This document shows positions 51,698 to 62,972 of a DNA stretch of 64,000 nucleotides, one piece after another. Position 1 is the first letter of the stretch; the number at the start of each line of letters is the position of its first letter. Origin of the DNA: Schizosaccharomyces osmophilus. Taxonomy: Eukaryota; Ascomycota; Schizosaccharomycetes; Schizosaccharomycetales; Schizosaccharomycetaceae. The position numbers were made by a program, and so were the translations under genes. The notes under the pieces are model-generated. The model was not told the origin of the DNA and made no database searches. It saw only the letters and a list, made by a program, of their open reading frames with translations. Where the stretch lies: contig NC_079238.1 in the NCBI RefSeq assembly GCF_027921745.1, positions 3,720,001-3,784,000 on the forward strand, in the 5' to 3' direction.

Positions 51698-53058
51698 ATG
51701 TCGTCAAACGCCAGCATTGAACAAGCAGGAGCTGAGCTAAAAAGCAAGAACTTTGCGAAAGCAGAGATCATCTATAGGGAGATTCTTCAAAAAGATGTAA
51801 AGAAAGATGACTCTCTAATTAACGAGCAAGAACAAGCGATAATCGGCTTGAGCGATCTCTATGTTGCTGAAAAGTAAGAAATAAATAAGCCCTAGTGTGA
51901 GGAGTGTTGCTGACAATTTAGTCGTCATGGAGATTTAGCTAAATTCGTGCAAGAAGTTAGACCGTTGATGTCGAATTTTTCGAAAGCCAAATCAGCAAAA
52001 ATTAGTAAGTTGCTCGAAAATACTCTTGCAGGATCGTTAACACAACTCTAGTTCGTACATTGATCGATAAGTTTTCCGGTGCGAAAAGTTCACTACTTTT
52101 GCAAATTGAAGTCACGAAAAGCTGTAGGGAATGGGCTATTGACGAAAAGCGAACCTTTCTTCGTCAAGCCTTAGACACGAAGCTTATTTCTTTATATTAT
52201 GAAAATAGCTCTTATACCGATGCCATCAACCTAACGAATACTATTCTTTTTGAACTCAAAAGGATGGATGATAAAATGCTTCTCACGGAAGTTCATTTAC
52301 TAGAATCTAGAGTTTATCATGCCATTCGAAACATTCCCAAAGCTCGTGCTTCCCTTACCGCTGCTCGTACGGCCGCTAATGCCATATACTGCCCTGCTGC
52401 CCTTCAAGCCAGCTTAGATATGCAAAGCGGTATTTTACATGCTGAAGAGGCAGACTTTAAAACCGCTTACTCCTATTTTTATGAAGCTTATGAAGGTTAC
52501 AACTCATTGGACGACGTGAAAAAGGCTCTTTCTTCTTTCAAATATATGCTACTTTCTCAGATCATGTTAAACTCTATATCTGAGGTAAAATCTTTGTTAA
52601 CAGGAAAGCACTCTGTGAAGTACTCTGGAAGGGAGATAGACGCCATGCGTGCTGTCGCCCAAGCTCATGAAAATCGTTCTCTCGCTGAATTTGAAAAGGC
52701 CTTACAAGACTTCAAGCAAGAATTGGCCTCTGATCCTATAATCCGTTCTCATCTTAGCACTTTATATGATAACCTCTTAGAACAAAACTTACTTCGTGTC
52801 GTAGAACCTTACAGTCGCATCGAAGTTTCACACATTGCCAATTTGATTGGTCTTTCTACCGTACAAGTTGAAGGTAAACTTAGTCAAATGATTTTAGACA
52901 AAGTGTTTTATGGAATTCTTGATCAAGGTAGCGGCGTCTTAATTGTCTTTGATGAACCCCAACAAGATAAAACTTACGAGGCTGCTTTGGAGGTCATTAA
53001 GAACATGGGAACAGTTGTTGATCTTTTAATTGAAAACAAAGCTTCTGCTTTACTTTAA
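51698..53058 (+). CDS. rpn6: 19S proteasome lid subunit Rpn6 (three exons)
   Basis: Exons 51698-51873, 51922-52004 and 52052-53058 give 421 residues, the S. pombe length. Introns are 48 and 47 bases; the last acceptor is CTCTAG. The N-terminal half is TPR-like paired helices ([40 protein letters not shown]). The C-terminal PCI domain includes the winged helix [20 protein letters not shown] (~330). Rpn6 clamps the regulatory lid to the 20S core and is needed for 26S assembly. Starting from the long open frame alone would lose 86 residues, including the first helix pair. The neighbour order with ssr3 equals SPAC23G3.10c/.11. Confidence 0.95.
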
Positions 53059-53207
53059 AATGTTATTTTTCATTTTTCATGAGCCCAAATAAATAATCTC
53101 TTATTCAAAATATTCTCGTGTATATTTATATTTAAATGACAAAAAACTAGATTCGTATTGATAGTGTAATAGAGTTTATGTACGAATTTTACAAAAGACT
53201 CTTTTTT

Positions 53208-56165
53208 TTAGTCTGCAGCAGCAGAATTGGTATCCACATCTTCCTCAATGATTAAACCCATTGAAGGATTATCTTCTTCAACCCCAGCATCATATTGTAC
53301 TGCCCGCCAACCAACTTCAGCATCAGAGTCACGCACCAAATCAAGAGTAGGGAAATAGTGCTCATTCATTTTAATGGTCAAAATAACGGGTACCTTGTCA
53401 AACGTTACTGTACTCACCCTTACATACGAATTATCCCGAACTTTGCGAACTTCACGAACAAAACTTTCAAGGTCTAAAGTAGGGACACCATTGATGGCAG
53501 TGATAAATTGAGCAATACCCAAGTCATACTGATCCGCAGGTGAGCCTCTACTGCGATTTGTGACAAATACATTAGACGGTAGGCCCTCACATTGGAGACG
53601 AACAGCTCTGTGTGGAGCTTGAATCGTAGCACCCCAGCATATAATCACCCTATTTGTTTCACAGTTTTCGGTAGAGAAAGTAGGTACCTTAATATTCACT
53701 TCCTTTCCTTCACGAAGAATGTCCATCTCTATTTCTTCAACATCTTCAGCTTCAATATCCTGAACACGCGTCACAGGTTTTCCGTTAGCGCTTAAAATTA
53801 CATCTCCATCAGTTAAAACACGAGGAGTATTTGCCTCAACATGAGTAATCATAAAGAGTTGATGGCGCTTTTCGTTTGCACTTTCAATCTGCTGTATACG
53901 TTCGGCGGATAATCCCATACTCCTCGCATGAGCTAATTGAATAGCACGGAATTCTACATTTAAAATTCTGATATGTGGGTTAACATTATCCTGTAATCGT
54001 CTTAGGGTTGATAAGACGACAGGAGATGCCAAACCTAGATGATACTTCACATCGGTACCGCGGCTTGTCTGCTCACCATAGTGGGTAAGCCAAAGAGCAA
54101 CAACTTGGCCTTCGTCGTCTGTTAGGACACCGGATCCACATTGTGATCCGAGACCAGATTCAATAGTTATTGACTCGAAATTGACAGCTCTGAATCGTGG
54201 CATTGGATTGGGAGGAATAACCATAGTGATAACGTCGGTCACGGAGGTCCTTGTAGCGACAACTCTAGATTTGGAATTGAATCCAAAGAAATTTACGTTA
54301 TCGCCTTGAGAGACATAATGGTTGCGCAACTCGGCCGCCTTGATAGGAGTTTCACCTAACAATTTGGGATCGTATTTAATAAAAGTTAAGTTTTGGGTTG
54401 GGTGAAGATGTAAAACCTCAGCTGGAATTTGTATAGAATCGGCAACCGTGATCGTCAAATCTCCCAAAGCATAAGGCACAGTGCATCGGCTTGTGACGGC
54501 AATACCATTTTCCTTATCCAAAACTAGAGCAGTTCCTTGTTTTCTACTTTTTCGATAGCCATCCAAATGAATGGGCATATAACAAGTAATTTTAACAAAG
54601 CAATTATTGATGTCAGCAGTAGGGCCAAAGTTCTCCACATTAAGTTTGGGAATAGATGTGGTGCATGGAACGTTAGGTTTTGCAGGTAAAGGATCACCAA
54701 GATTTTGGAAGTCCCAGAAACCACTTTCGTCATTTCTAGTAGCTAAACGAAAAGCTTTAGCCCAATGACGGTCGACTTCAATGACATCTGTAACCAAAGA
54801 GTGTTTGTCGTGAATAAAACGATAGCCAACAGCAACACGCGAACGGTCAGGAATGGTCTTCATGACATTGATGAAGGCATCTAAGTCGGGAACCGGTTTA
54901 TACGCCACACTTTCAAGCAAATAGCAGTATTCTGGACCTTCCAAACGGAAAGAACCAGCAGGCTCACTAATAAAAACACCTTTTACTGGCAAGGCATATT
55001 GACGAGCAAGTTGGTAGGATAGGTTATGGAATTTTGCACCACAAACTTCTACATACTTGTCAGGAGCAATATCATGAGTACTTTGCACTCTGCAGGTGAC
55101 GTCCACTTTGTTGTTTCCACGTTGAACGGTAAGAACAATGTCTTGACCGATGGATTCATCTAAAATGCTTTCCAACTCAATAAGATCAATCAAGTATTTT
55201 GAATTCAGATGAAGAAGAATATCACCTTCATGTAATTTATTGTGAGAAGGTCCTTCAGGAAGCACCGTTTCAACGACCAACATGCTTGTCGCACCGGGAA
55301 ACAGACCTCTAACTTGTTCTTCAATTGCTGTATCCAATCCTAAGCGAGAGCATTCGTCAAAAGGCTTGATCAAAAACTGGGCTTGAATACTACCTCTAGT
55401 GATAGGTTTCTTGTTTTGAAGGCATCGTAAAGCGCGTAATGGGCGGTCCAATGGTAAAAAGTAATCGGTAGCTGCAATCATGTGACCACCTGCTTGTAAA
55501 GCAACGACATTCCCGTTCCTTTCTACAACGGGACTTCCGCTTGAGCCACCGCTTGCGTTGGCAGCAGCTTGAATATAGTTTGTGTTGAAGTCACAGTACG
55601 TTAATTCACCATAGTCGGGAACATTACGATCAACTCGGGAAATCCAACCAGCTAGAATACTCAACTTTTCAGCAGCATCATTACCAATAACACGAATCTC
55701 TGCGCCCACTTTGGCCAAATCGGGACGCAATTCCAATTGTTCCACGTTCATGTAACGAATTCGTTTGGGGTCGAATCGCAAAAATCCAAAATCATGAACT
55801 GGATCGCGATAAGCAGGGTATACCTCAACTTCTTCATGATTATCCAGAATTGCATGTCCGATAAAGGGACCTGCACACACAACGTGTCGGTTGGTTAACA
55901 TATAACCATTTTTAGCATCCACGATGAATGCACTAGCTTCTCCTGTGCCAGATTCATCCGTATCAAATGAAGCAACCTGACTGAAGCGAATAGAAACAAC
56001 GCAACGGACTACACGAGCAATTGATTCCTTCCACTTCCCACTTTCAGCAAGATGTGAAGTTGGAGCTGCTTCTGCTGCAGGTTCGTATAATCCATTCATT
56101 TTTGGCATTTTGTCATCATTTTCTTGAACCACAGAATTCGCTCTAGCTCTTTTCTTTAAAGACAT
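53208..56165 (-). CDS. HtrA-type nuclear serine protease (Nma111/Ynm3 family)
   Basis: 985 residues, full length for the double-HtrA Nma111 family (S. pombe SPAC23G3.12c). The first, active protease domain shows the triad: His in TNRHVV (~92), Asp in VHDFGFL (~123) and Ser in GSSGSPVV (~207). A PDZ domain (~280-370) follows. A second protease-like domain (~500-720) with a weaker triad (TSRCTV, QCGSGV) is followed by more PDZ-like repeats. Nma111 proteases trim misfolded and apoptosis-related proteins in the nucleus. A Lys/Arg-rich segment at the extreme N-terminus (MSLKKRARANS) fits a nuclear localisation signal. Single exon by frame. Confidence 0.94.
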   Translation of the reverse strand: MSLKKRARANSVVQENDDKMPKMNGLYEPAAEAAPTSHLAESGKWKESIARVVRCVVSIRFSQVASFDTDESGTGEASAFIVDAKNGYMLTNRHVVCAGPFIGHAILDNHEEVEVYPAYRDPVHDFGFLRFDPKRIRYMNVEQLELRPDLAKVGAEIRVIGNDAAEKLSILAGWISRVDRNVPDYGELTYCDFNTNYIQAAANASGGSSGSPVVERNGNVVALQAGGHMIAATDYFLPLDRPLRALRCLQNKKPITRGSIQAQFLIKPFDECSRLGLDTAIEEQVRGLFPGATSMLVVETVLPEGPSHNKLHEGDILLHLNSKYLIDLIELESILDESIGQDIVLTVQRGNNKVDVTCRVQSTHDIAPDKYVEVCGAKFHNLSYQLARQYALPVKGVFISEPAGSFRLEGPEYCYLLESVAYKPVPDLDAFINVMKTIPDRSRVAVGYRFIHDKHSLVTDVIEVDRHWAKAFRLATRNDESGFWDFQNLGDPLPAKPNVPCTTSIPKLNVENFGPTADINNCFVKITCYMPIHLDGYRKSRKQGTALVLDKENGIAVTSRCTVPYALGDLTITVADSIQIPAEVLHLHPTQNLTFIKYDPKLLGETPIKAAELRNHYVSQGDNVNFFGFNSKSRVVATRTSVTDVITMVIPPNPMPRFRAVNFESITIESGLGSQCGSGVLTDDEGQVVALWLTHYGEQTSRGTDVKYHLGLASPVVLSTLRRLQDNVNPHIRILNVEFRAIQLAHARSMGLSAERIQQIESANEKRHQLFMITHVEANTPRVLTDGDVILSANGKPVTRVQDIEAEDVEEIEMDILREGKEVNIKVPTFSTENCETNRVIICWGATIQAPHRAVRLQCEGLPSNVFVTNRSRGSPADQYDLGIAQFITAINGVPTLDLESFVREVRKVRDNSYVRVSTVTFDKVPVILTIKMNEHYFPTLDLVRDSDAEVGWRAVQYDAGVEEDNPSMGLIIEEDVDTNSAAAD

Positions 56166-56713
56166 ACTAAAAAAAGAGGTAAGAGAGAACTGTTCAAACT
56201 TTTCGTGGACGCGAGAAAAGAACTATTTTAGGTGGGCTTGCATTGCACAAATCGCTTTAGTGAGCTACGTTACAATTTTGAAGCTTGATGAAATTATTGT
56301 TTTGTGATTTGCATAATACGATATCAAGATGCAGGGTACGAGGAACAAGAGTTTGAAAACTCAAAATTCGATAGATTTATTGTTGAAGAAGTTTTAACAT
56401 ATAGTAAGTTATAATGGAAATAATATCTGTATTGGGTGTCCAATGGGGAAAGCATCCAAATTCATGAACCAATACTTATTGTAGAGTCGTCAAGAGTCAT
56501 TGATGAAGAGCTAGCTTTTCATGTTGGAGACAGGGTCCATAGAAAAGAAACAGGATATTTCAGGCAATTTAAAAATGTGAATGGAGAAAAATAATCGGAT
56601 TTGAGAGAAAAGTATGTGCATAACGAGTTTCATCAATTCCCTCAACATACTGAAGGAAACAAACGGAAAGGAGCTTTGGATTAATATGTTTCAATTTCAT
56701 AAACCTATCCTTT
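56166..56713. other. Intergenic, protease promoter / unknown-gene 3' side
   Basis: No gene seen; AT-rich. Confidence 0.45.
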
Positions 56714-57433
56714 TTAACGTCCAAAGAAAGATAAAGCATGATTGGAGTTCCTTGGAAATGGCTCAAGACCGATACGGATAAAATGTAAGAACTCGTCTAT
56801 GGACATACCATTATGTCGACAAACCTTCCACAAACTGGACGTTTGCTCCACAATTAAGCTGTCAAGGCCGAGACGATCGTACTTTGGGTTCCGTCTCTGT
56901 TCAGGCAACGCGTGTGAACCACTGTCTATTTCATTTTCCAAAGGCTGGTCCACATCATAGCGATCCCAATACGCCTTTTCTTCAAGCCTTGTAGGAGAAA
57001 TAGTGTTTTTTTCTGCTTGATGATTTGTGATCATACCTTGGATAGCATCTTGTCGCTGTTTTTGCTTTTGTTTCTCATCCACATCATAAATGCCATTGAA
57101 TTTTAAGGAACAATCACTTTTAAAGTAATAAACTTCAAATTCGTATTTTTCTGTTCGAAAGATGAAGGAATCAATTCCTTCTTCTGGATGTTCTTTTCTC
57201 ACAAAAAGGGCTAATTGTGGGCTAAAACGCTCTAAATAAAGCTTCAACTTTTTCGACTCTTCTTCATTGACAATGTCTTTATTTAAAAGCAGTGCTTCGT
57301 AGAACCTTTCGGAAGGTACCAAAAACTTGGTTCGAAGTTGTAAAATAGGTGTTACAGTACCTTCCAATTGCTTTTTATCCTTTAGGGGAAAGATCCCTAA
57401 ACAAGTCAATTCATCACGTCGGTTGACATTCAT
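56714..57433 (-). CDS. Unknown 239-residue protein (position of S. pombe SPAC22H12.01c)
   Basis: Not recognised as a known domain. Charged, no membrane helix. Residues 1-110 are mixed (LGIFPLKDKKQLEGTVTPIL, FLVPSERFYEALLLNKDIVN) and look folded. The middle is Lys/Gln-rich (KQKQKQRQD). The C-terminal part has WKVCRHNGMSIDEFLHFIRI near 215 and ends PRNSNHALSFFGR. The syntenic S. pombe gene is recalled as mug35, a meiotically upregulated gene of unknown job; the link is by position only. The gene ends normally and shows no intron signal I trust. Confidence 0.75.
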   Translation of the reverse strand: MNVNRRDELTCLGIFPLKDKKQLEGTVTPILQLRTKFLVPSERFYEALLLNKDIVNEEESKKLKLYLERFSPQLALFVRKEHPEEGIDSFIFRTEKYEFEVYYFKSDCSLKFNGIYDVDEKQKQKQRQDAIQGMITNHQAEKNTISPTRLEEKAYWDRYDVDQPLENEIDSGSHALPEQRRNPKYDRLGLDSLIVEQTSSLWKVCRHNGMSIDEFLHFIRIGLEPFPRNSNHALSFFGR

Positions 57434-58519
57434 TTTCGTAGAAGGAAGCAGATTTCAAACCGTTCTTGATTTCAAACTGATGCAGCTGAGTTGGAAGAAT
57501 CCAACGAAGAATTCGTCCGGTTTATATGCATACGTGGTGGAGTGACATGTAAGTATCAATACGTAAGGGGTACTGCAAGGTCCTGCTACATAATGATTCC
57601 TTTTTCATAAAAGAAGCAATTTTCAATAAAGTAAGAAAAAAAAATACAAGAGCATACGATTTTCAGGGAAAGCGCTAAGGAAATCGGTTGATATAGATGA
57701 GATTCATGGTCCTTGTTTACTAATGAACATATCTTTAAAACGGTAAATGGAATAATGTAAATCACTAGACTTCCCAAATAAACAGAGGAACGCGACTGTA
57801 TTTTGCATGGGAAAATCGAGGAAATAATAAAAAGATGACAAATCCTTAGAAAAGCACTCTTTTCTATTTGATAAAAAAAAATTTGAATCTTTATTTGTTT
57901 CTCGGTTTGGCAACGAGTTGTGTTTAAGGATTTGTATAAGAAGGATAGAACATTGCAAAAACTTTATCAGTAAGAATTCACCTATTGCACTTGAATCTTT
58001 TCACTTTTTTTCCTTTCTTATTTACAGCCATGCTTGCTTTCCGAGAATACAAAACAAAAATCTGTATATGTTTTTGTTGACTACTGCAACTATATCTTTC
58101 TCCTTTTAGTGTCCAATTTAAACATTGCGAGTATGTTCTCTATCGCTATCCTAGAAACCAGGCTCCAGGTGAATTATTCCTTGCAGCAGCAGTAGCAGCA
58201 GCGACGTTATAAACCGACAAAAAACGCACAGTGAACGAGAGCAATCTACTTTGCTTTTGAATATATTTGCCTTTCATTTTTGCTGTTTTTAGACGTTGCA
58301 TGCTTCGTAGCATTCAGGTCTAACTTTACCATTTTGATAAAAGAAAGGATATTCACACTCCCTTTAGAAAAGCCAAGTTCCTTACTGGATTCTTTGAATA
58401 GACTTGTTTCTGAAAAGAAAAACTCTGTCTTTGTTTCTGCTTCACTTACGCAGTTCCTAGATATTATACTTTACTTTGGAAAGAAAACAAAAACCTTTTG
58501 ATTATCTTTATTTCTCATC
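57434..58519. other. Divergent promoter region before tfg3
   Basis: 1.1 kb, no gene supported. A CAG/CAGCAG-rich patch (GCAGCAGCAGTAGCAGCAGC) lies at about 58184-58203. Small hydrophobic frames on both strands are probably chance. Confidence 0.5.
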
Positions 58520-59645
58520 ATGTCCACTATTCAGAGAACGTTACGATTAGTTACTGATCAGGTAGGTAGCTTTCTACGATTGGGTTCATCCATGGTTTAA
58601 AAAGGGTAGAGGAGGCTGCAAAAATTGAAATTGCTTTTTGGAATAACGTGCTCTCTCCCTTCTCTACAAATATCTCTTCTTACTAACCTTCATTTATAGC
58701 ATATTTTGCCTGGAGGGGAAGCTGCTGTCCTAAATGATCAAAGCTATGCTATGCGAGAATGGGCTATCAAGCTTGTTTGCCTAGACGCTCAGCAAGAAGA
58801 AGTAGATGCAAGTTTTATTGATCGTGTAACTTATAAATTACATCCTACGTTTCAGAATCCCACAAGGAGTATGTTTTCTGAAATCAACACCATCGCTTGA
58901 TTTTTTCTATATGTGACAATGAATGGATTACTAACATTTGCTTTAGCTGTTCGTAAGCCTCCTTATATGATTCGAGAACAAGGTTGGGGTGAATTCGAAA
59001 TGGAAATCATCATCTATTATGCGGACAAAGGTGGTGAATACCGCTTTTCTCACTACTTGCACTTCCAACAAGAGCATTATCACGAAGACATTGATTTGGT
59101 ATTTTTTATTTTTTTATTTTCTTACTTTTTAGTTTTTACGATCTTGTTTCACTAACTCCTTTTTTAGACAATTACTGCTGGTCGGCCAGGCTTGCTGAAA
59201 GCTTTATCCCTCACAGGCCCCGTTCCTGGTTATTCACCCGAGGCCGAAGAAATAAGAAAGGACAAGCGAAAACCTGAAGTCGATGCCGGTGCTGCAAAGA
59301 AAAAAACAAAGGCAAAACCTGTATGATGCGATGCTTCTTTCCATCTCTTTATCTTTTTTTTGTGTCTAACCCAATTCTTTAGGTGGATATGGAAAAGCTG
59401 GCTGATGGCCTTCAAAAATTACAAGAAGATGACCTTTTACAAGTTGTACAAATGGTAAATGAAAACAAGACTCCAGACATGTACGTTCGTAACGATATTG
59501 AAGGTATGTTTTACGAATAGTTATTTCCTTTTCTTTCACTAACTTTACCTTTACAGGAGGTGAATTCCACATTGACCTTTATACTCTTCCCGATAATTTG
59601 CTTCTTTTATTATACAGCTTCTGTGCGAAACGCGTTACTATGTAA
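58520..59645 (+). CDS. tfg3: YEATS-domain TFIID/TFIIF/SWI-SNF subunit Tfg3 (Taf14; six exons)
   Basis: Exons 58520-58561, 58700-58868, 58947-59098, 59168-59320, 59383-59503 and 59557-59645 give 241 residues, as in S. pombe. The YEATS domain (~20-125) contains MREWAIKL, YKLHPTFQNPTR and KPPYMIREQGWGEFEMEI. It binds acylated lysines on histone H3. A basic linker (KRKPEVDAGAAKKKTKAK) and a C-terminal ET-like domain (EKLADGLQKLQEDDLLQVVQ, FHIDLYTLPDNLL) follow; the latter docks partners. Taf14-type proteins belong to several pol II complexes at once, in keeping with the many transcription genes nearby. Six small exons make it hard to see as an ORF. Confidence 0.95.
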
Positions 59646-60015
59646 TGAAAGTGAAGCGACTCCGTGGTTCTTCTTCGGCTTTCACTTAATAAATTAATGA
59701 CAAATCATTTCTTTGATAATGCATTTTGTGTTTATAAAAATTTCGATGGATTTTGATTCTACTACTACCAACATTTCTTGACTACATGTAGATGATACTC
59801 ATTTTTGCCACTAGCAACGTAATTTGGACACTAGATCAAAAGAAAAAAAACTTACAGTAAAAAGTTCATATAAATTAAGATATTTTATGTATTTTTAAGA
59901 GGTTGTATTTCGGGGAAATTTTCTATCATGATTTGCAGTATTCTATAAATTCGATATCAATCGATCCTGTCAAAAGCACACTACCTTCGAGGCCTGGAAA
60001 ATATAGAGAAGAAAA
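59646..60015. other. Intergenic, tfg3 3' / hydrolase promoter
   Basis: No gene seen. Confidence 0.45.
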
Positions 60016-60873
60016 ATGACCTTTAAACCTGTACAACTAGCTTTCGAAAAGTTTTCTGCTGCTGCCCCAAAGAAGCCCCCAGTTCTCATCCTCCACGGAC
60101 TACTGGGATCCAGAAAAAATTGGAAATCCTTGTCAAGCCACTTTGTTTCTAAACTAGACAGAGATGTGTACAACATCGATCAAAGATGCCATGGAGAATC
60201 ACCTGGCGTTGGCCCTCTGTCGTACCAATCTTTAGCTTTCGATACTCATAATTTCATGAAATCACAAGGCATTGAAAAGGCTTCTATCATCGGTCACTCT
60301 ATGTAAGTTCAATTTAAAGCTCATTATGAATTAATATACTAACTTCTGTTTAGGGGAGGAAAAACTGCCATGGCAACTGCCTTGTTATACCCAGAGACGG
60401 TTGAAAAACTAGTCGTCGCCGATAATTCCCCTATATTTACCCAGCTTCCTGAAAAAACCAAAGTTTATATAAAGGCTTTGATGCGTATTGATGAAGCGAA
60501 CGTAAAAAGACAAAGCAGTGCAGACAGCATGCTAAAGGAAGTCGAGAAGGAGACTTTAGTCCGAGCATTCCTACTCTCTAATTTAAGAAAAAGCCCCGAG
60601 AATGTTTTCAAATCCCAGATCCCTCTTGAAATTATCTACAATTCTCTCCCTGATTTAGCAGGATTCTCCGTGAACGAACGCCATGCTGATCAATATACGG
60701 GACCGACGTTGGTTATTAAAGCCAAACACAGTACCTTTGTACCGGACGAAGCTTTACCCGTGTTCAGAAAGATGTTTCCAAATTATAGAATGGAAACCTT
60801 GGATTGTGGTCATTGGGTTCACTATGAAAAAGCCCAAGAATTTACCGGACATGTAGTAGAATTTTTAAAGTAA
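60016..60873 (+). CDS. Alpha/beta hydrolase, ABHD11/YbfF type (two exons)
   Basis: Exons 60016-60302 and 60354-60873 (intron 51 bases) give 268 residues. The fold is an alpha/beta hydrolase: HGLLGSRKNWKSL (oxyanion side, ~34-46), DQRCHGESPG, nucleophile elbow GHSMGG spanning the splice junction (~93-98), acid-region TFVPDEALP (~240) and the His in DCGHWVHYE near the C-terminus. This is the mitochondrial ABHD11 group, which protects 2-oxoglutarate dehydrogenase lipoylation in animals. The N-terminus (TFKPVQLAFEKF) is not a strong targeting signal. The S. pombe counterpart is SPAC22H12.03. The substrate is unknown here. Confidence 0.9.
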
Positions 60874-61163
60874 AATATGCCCACTATACATTAGACAAAC
60901 CTCCACAAATTGGTCGTACATATTTAACTCTCCTCTCAAATTAAATAGAATATTTATATATACAGAATTTTGGTTGCTGGATAGAAGACACAAATATTAC
61001 AGAAATGTAAAATTCTTAGTTGAATATACAAATACATCTTACGATCATTTTTTCTCTACCTTACATTTTACAAAACTCAGGGAATTCTATAATAGACGCT
61101 CTTTTCATTAGCTCTTCTATAAAAATTTCAACTTGCAGCCCCAATGATTTCAATAGGATATGT

Positions 61164-61925
61164 TTATACAGTCTCCAAAGGAGTGACATCCTTGGTAACC
61201 TTAGTGCCAACATCTTGTCCTTCACCGCCGTGAAGTTCAAGAAGTCTTTGAGCATCGTGCTTAGGAGCCTTGAGGATCTTGACCTTGCGGACAAGTACGT
61301 TTTGGAGAGGGAAGATACCATTAGTAGCCTTCTCAATCTCACGACCAACAACCTCAGGGATGAGCTTTTGGACAAGCTCTCTCATGGAGCAAGAGGTGGT
61401 TTGGTTTTGGATGACTTGGAACATCTTTTGGCGAATAGCGCGGATTTGAGAAGTTTGAGCATAGGTGGCCTTCTTGACTTGGTTGGCACGACGACGAGTG
61501 AAACCGACAACGAAAACACGGCAAAGGTAGCCGTCAGTAGTCTTGATGGTTTGGTCGGCCTCAATGGTGGTTTGCCATTTGCGAACAAGAGAACGCAACT
61601 TGTCGGAAGTGATGCTCAAACCGTTGAAGCTGGTAAGACAATTCTTACCTTGAATGTCTTCGACACGGAGCTTAACCTTGCGGAATGCGTGTTCCTCATC
61701 CTTTTGCAAGTCTGCAAGGGAAACTTCAAGGATACGTCCCTTAAGGGCGTCATTGGCGTTCTTAAGACCGGCAGTGCGGTTGACAAGAGTCTTTCCAACG
61801 TTCTTGACCTCGAAGAAGGAAGGAGCCTTAATGTCGTACCAGTCCTTACGAGCGAAGGGGTCAACGGCACGCTTCTTAATTCCCTTCTTGCCTTTGGAGA
61901 GTCTCTTGTTTTTTCCAACAGCCAT
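61164..61925 (-). CDS. rps102: 40S ribosomal protein eS1 (S3a)
   Basis: The start is taken at the ATG at 61925 ([19 protein letters not shown]), giving 253 residues; the upstream in-frame ATG would add [11 protein letters not shown], a run not seen in the family. The protein is very basic and full length, ending in [13 protein letters not shown]. It sits on the 40S body near the mRNA exit. The preferred-codon bias is strong. HomolD and HomolE boxes lie 50-80 bases upstream. S. pombe has two eS1 genes; the 102 suffix comes from the SPAC22H12.04c position only. Confidence 0.95.
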   Translation of the reverse strand: MAVGKNKRLSKGKKGIKKRAVDPFARKDWYDIKAPSFFEVKNVGKTLVNRTAGLKNANDALKGRILEVSLADLQKDEEHAFRKVKLRVEDIQGKNCLTSFNGLSITSDKLRSLVRKWQTTIEADQTIKTTDGYLCRVFVVGFTRRRANQVKKATYAQTSQIRAIRQKMFQVIQNQTTSCSMRELVQKLIPEVVGREIEKATNGIFPLQNVLVRKVKILKAPKHDAQRLLELHGGEGQDVGTKVTKDVTPLETV

Positions 61926-61974
61926 TGTGGAGAAGTTTGGTTTCCTAAAATTTGGCAATTGTCAAAGTGTTCTA

Positions 61975-61982
61975 TGTGACTG
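61975..61982 (-). promoter_or_regulatory. HomolD box of rps1
   Basis: The minus strand reads CAGTCACA, the HomolD element, 50 bases before the rps1 start codon. Confidence 0.85.
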
Positions 61983-61995
61983 TCTGATTTTGTAT

Positions 61996-62005
61996 AGGGT
62001 AGGGT
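61996..62005 (-). promoter_or_regulatory. HomolE box of rps1
   Basis: The minus strand reads ACCCTACCCT, the exact HomolE element, about 13 bases upstream of HomolD. This paired layout is the standard fission yeast ribosomal protein promoter. Confidence 0.85.
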
Positions 62006-62972
62006 TGTCTGGCGAAACTCTACACTTTTGTCAGCGTAATATTTGTTACCGCAGCATTTTGTTACTTTCTCTTAATGTTTGATGTGGATAAAATCATGGT
62101 AGGATTCATATTTAAGAACAATGGTTTGAAAACTTAAATAATTTATTAACATTCGAATGCGTACAGTAAAAAGGTTGGTATTTATTCATTCTTTAATACA
62201 TATTTGAAGATTTAATGTCGATTCCTACTATATATACTAGATGCGTATGCTAAGAATGTATTATAAGTGTATAACACTGTCATAACTGGTATACGATATT
62301 ACTAATATCTTGATACAATAAATGTATTGTATTATCAAATACGTTATTACAAAACTAAATGTTCATTTTTGCGATTGAAAATTTTATAAATCTAGAACTA
62401 AGGTTATATAGAAGCTGACTAATCCTAGAAAGATATATATACCTCTAATGGAAAGCTCAAATCTTCAGATTGGAAGATTTGACTGATCTAGCTAAATAAA
62501 ATTGTTCATACAACTTACTTAGTGAATCAGATCCCTGGAAGCTGTTACTATTCTTCTATAGTACAAAAGTATCCAATTTAAAAGTCAAACATACAATTTT
62601 ATGAATTGTTATTACTTACATCTTTTCCACTGAATACTTATTCTCATAACAAGTGAGATTCGTCCTGTGACAAACACAAGGAGTTTCATATTCCATAATG
62701 CCATTGTACGTTCTAACTTTTCATTTTCGTAGAGTGAGAGTAAATTGGTCAATCGACCTGTAATTATATACAGTAAAGCATATCATAGGAGTATTTTTTA
62801 ATGTTGCAAATATTTAAGTTATTCTCATATCATGAATCATTTAAGATCCTTCAATTGTTATTATCATTAAATTTGTTTATAAAACGAGGAATTAAGATGT
62901 TCCATAATTCCCCAAACAATTAGTATCATTAGCTGAACATTGTAAATAATATACAGATCCTTAAGGGATGTT
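62006..62972. other. Intergenic, rps1 promoter / fasciclin 3' side
   Basis: One kilobase, AT-rich, no gene supported. It contains the second dispersed-repeat copy at 62451-62500. Confidence 0.5.
62451..62500 (+). repeat. Dispersed repeat, copy 2
   Basis: The counterpart of the copy at 41156. It begins GAAAGCTCAAATCTTCAGAT. Its core is a perfect 8-base inverted repeat (AAATCTTC / GAAGATTT) with a 6-base loop, better preserved than in copy 1. The origin is unknown. Confidence 0.6.

Noticed and set aside
61020-61979. 319-codon plus-strand frame over rps1
   Set aside because: Antisense shadow of a highly biased ribosomal protein gene whose own frame, start and promoter are clear.
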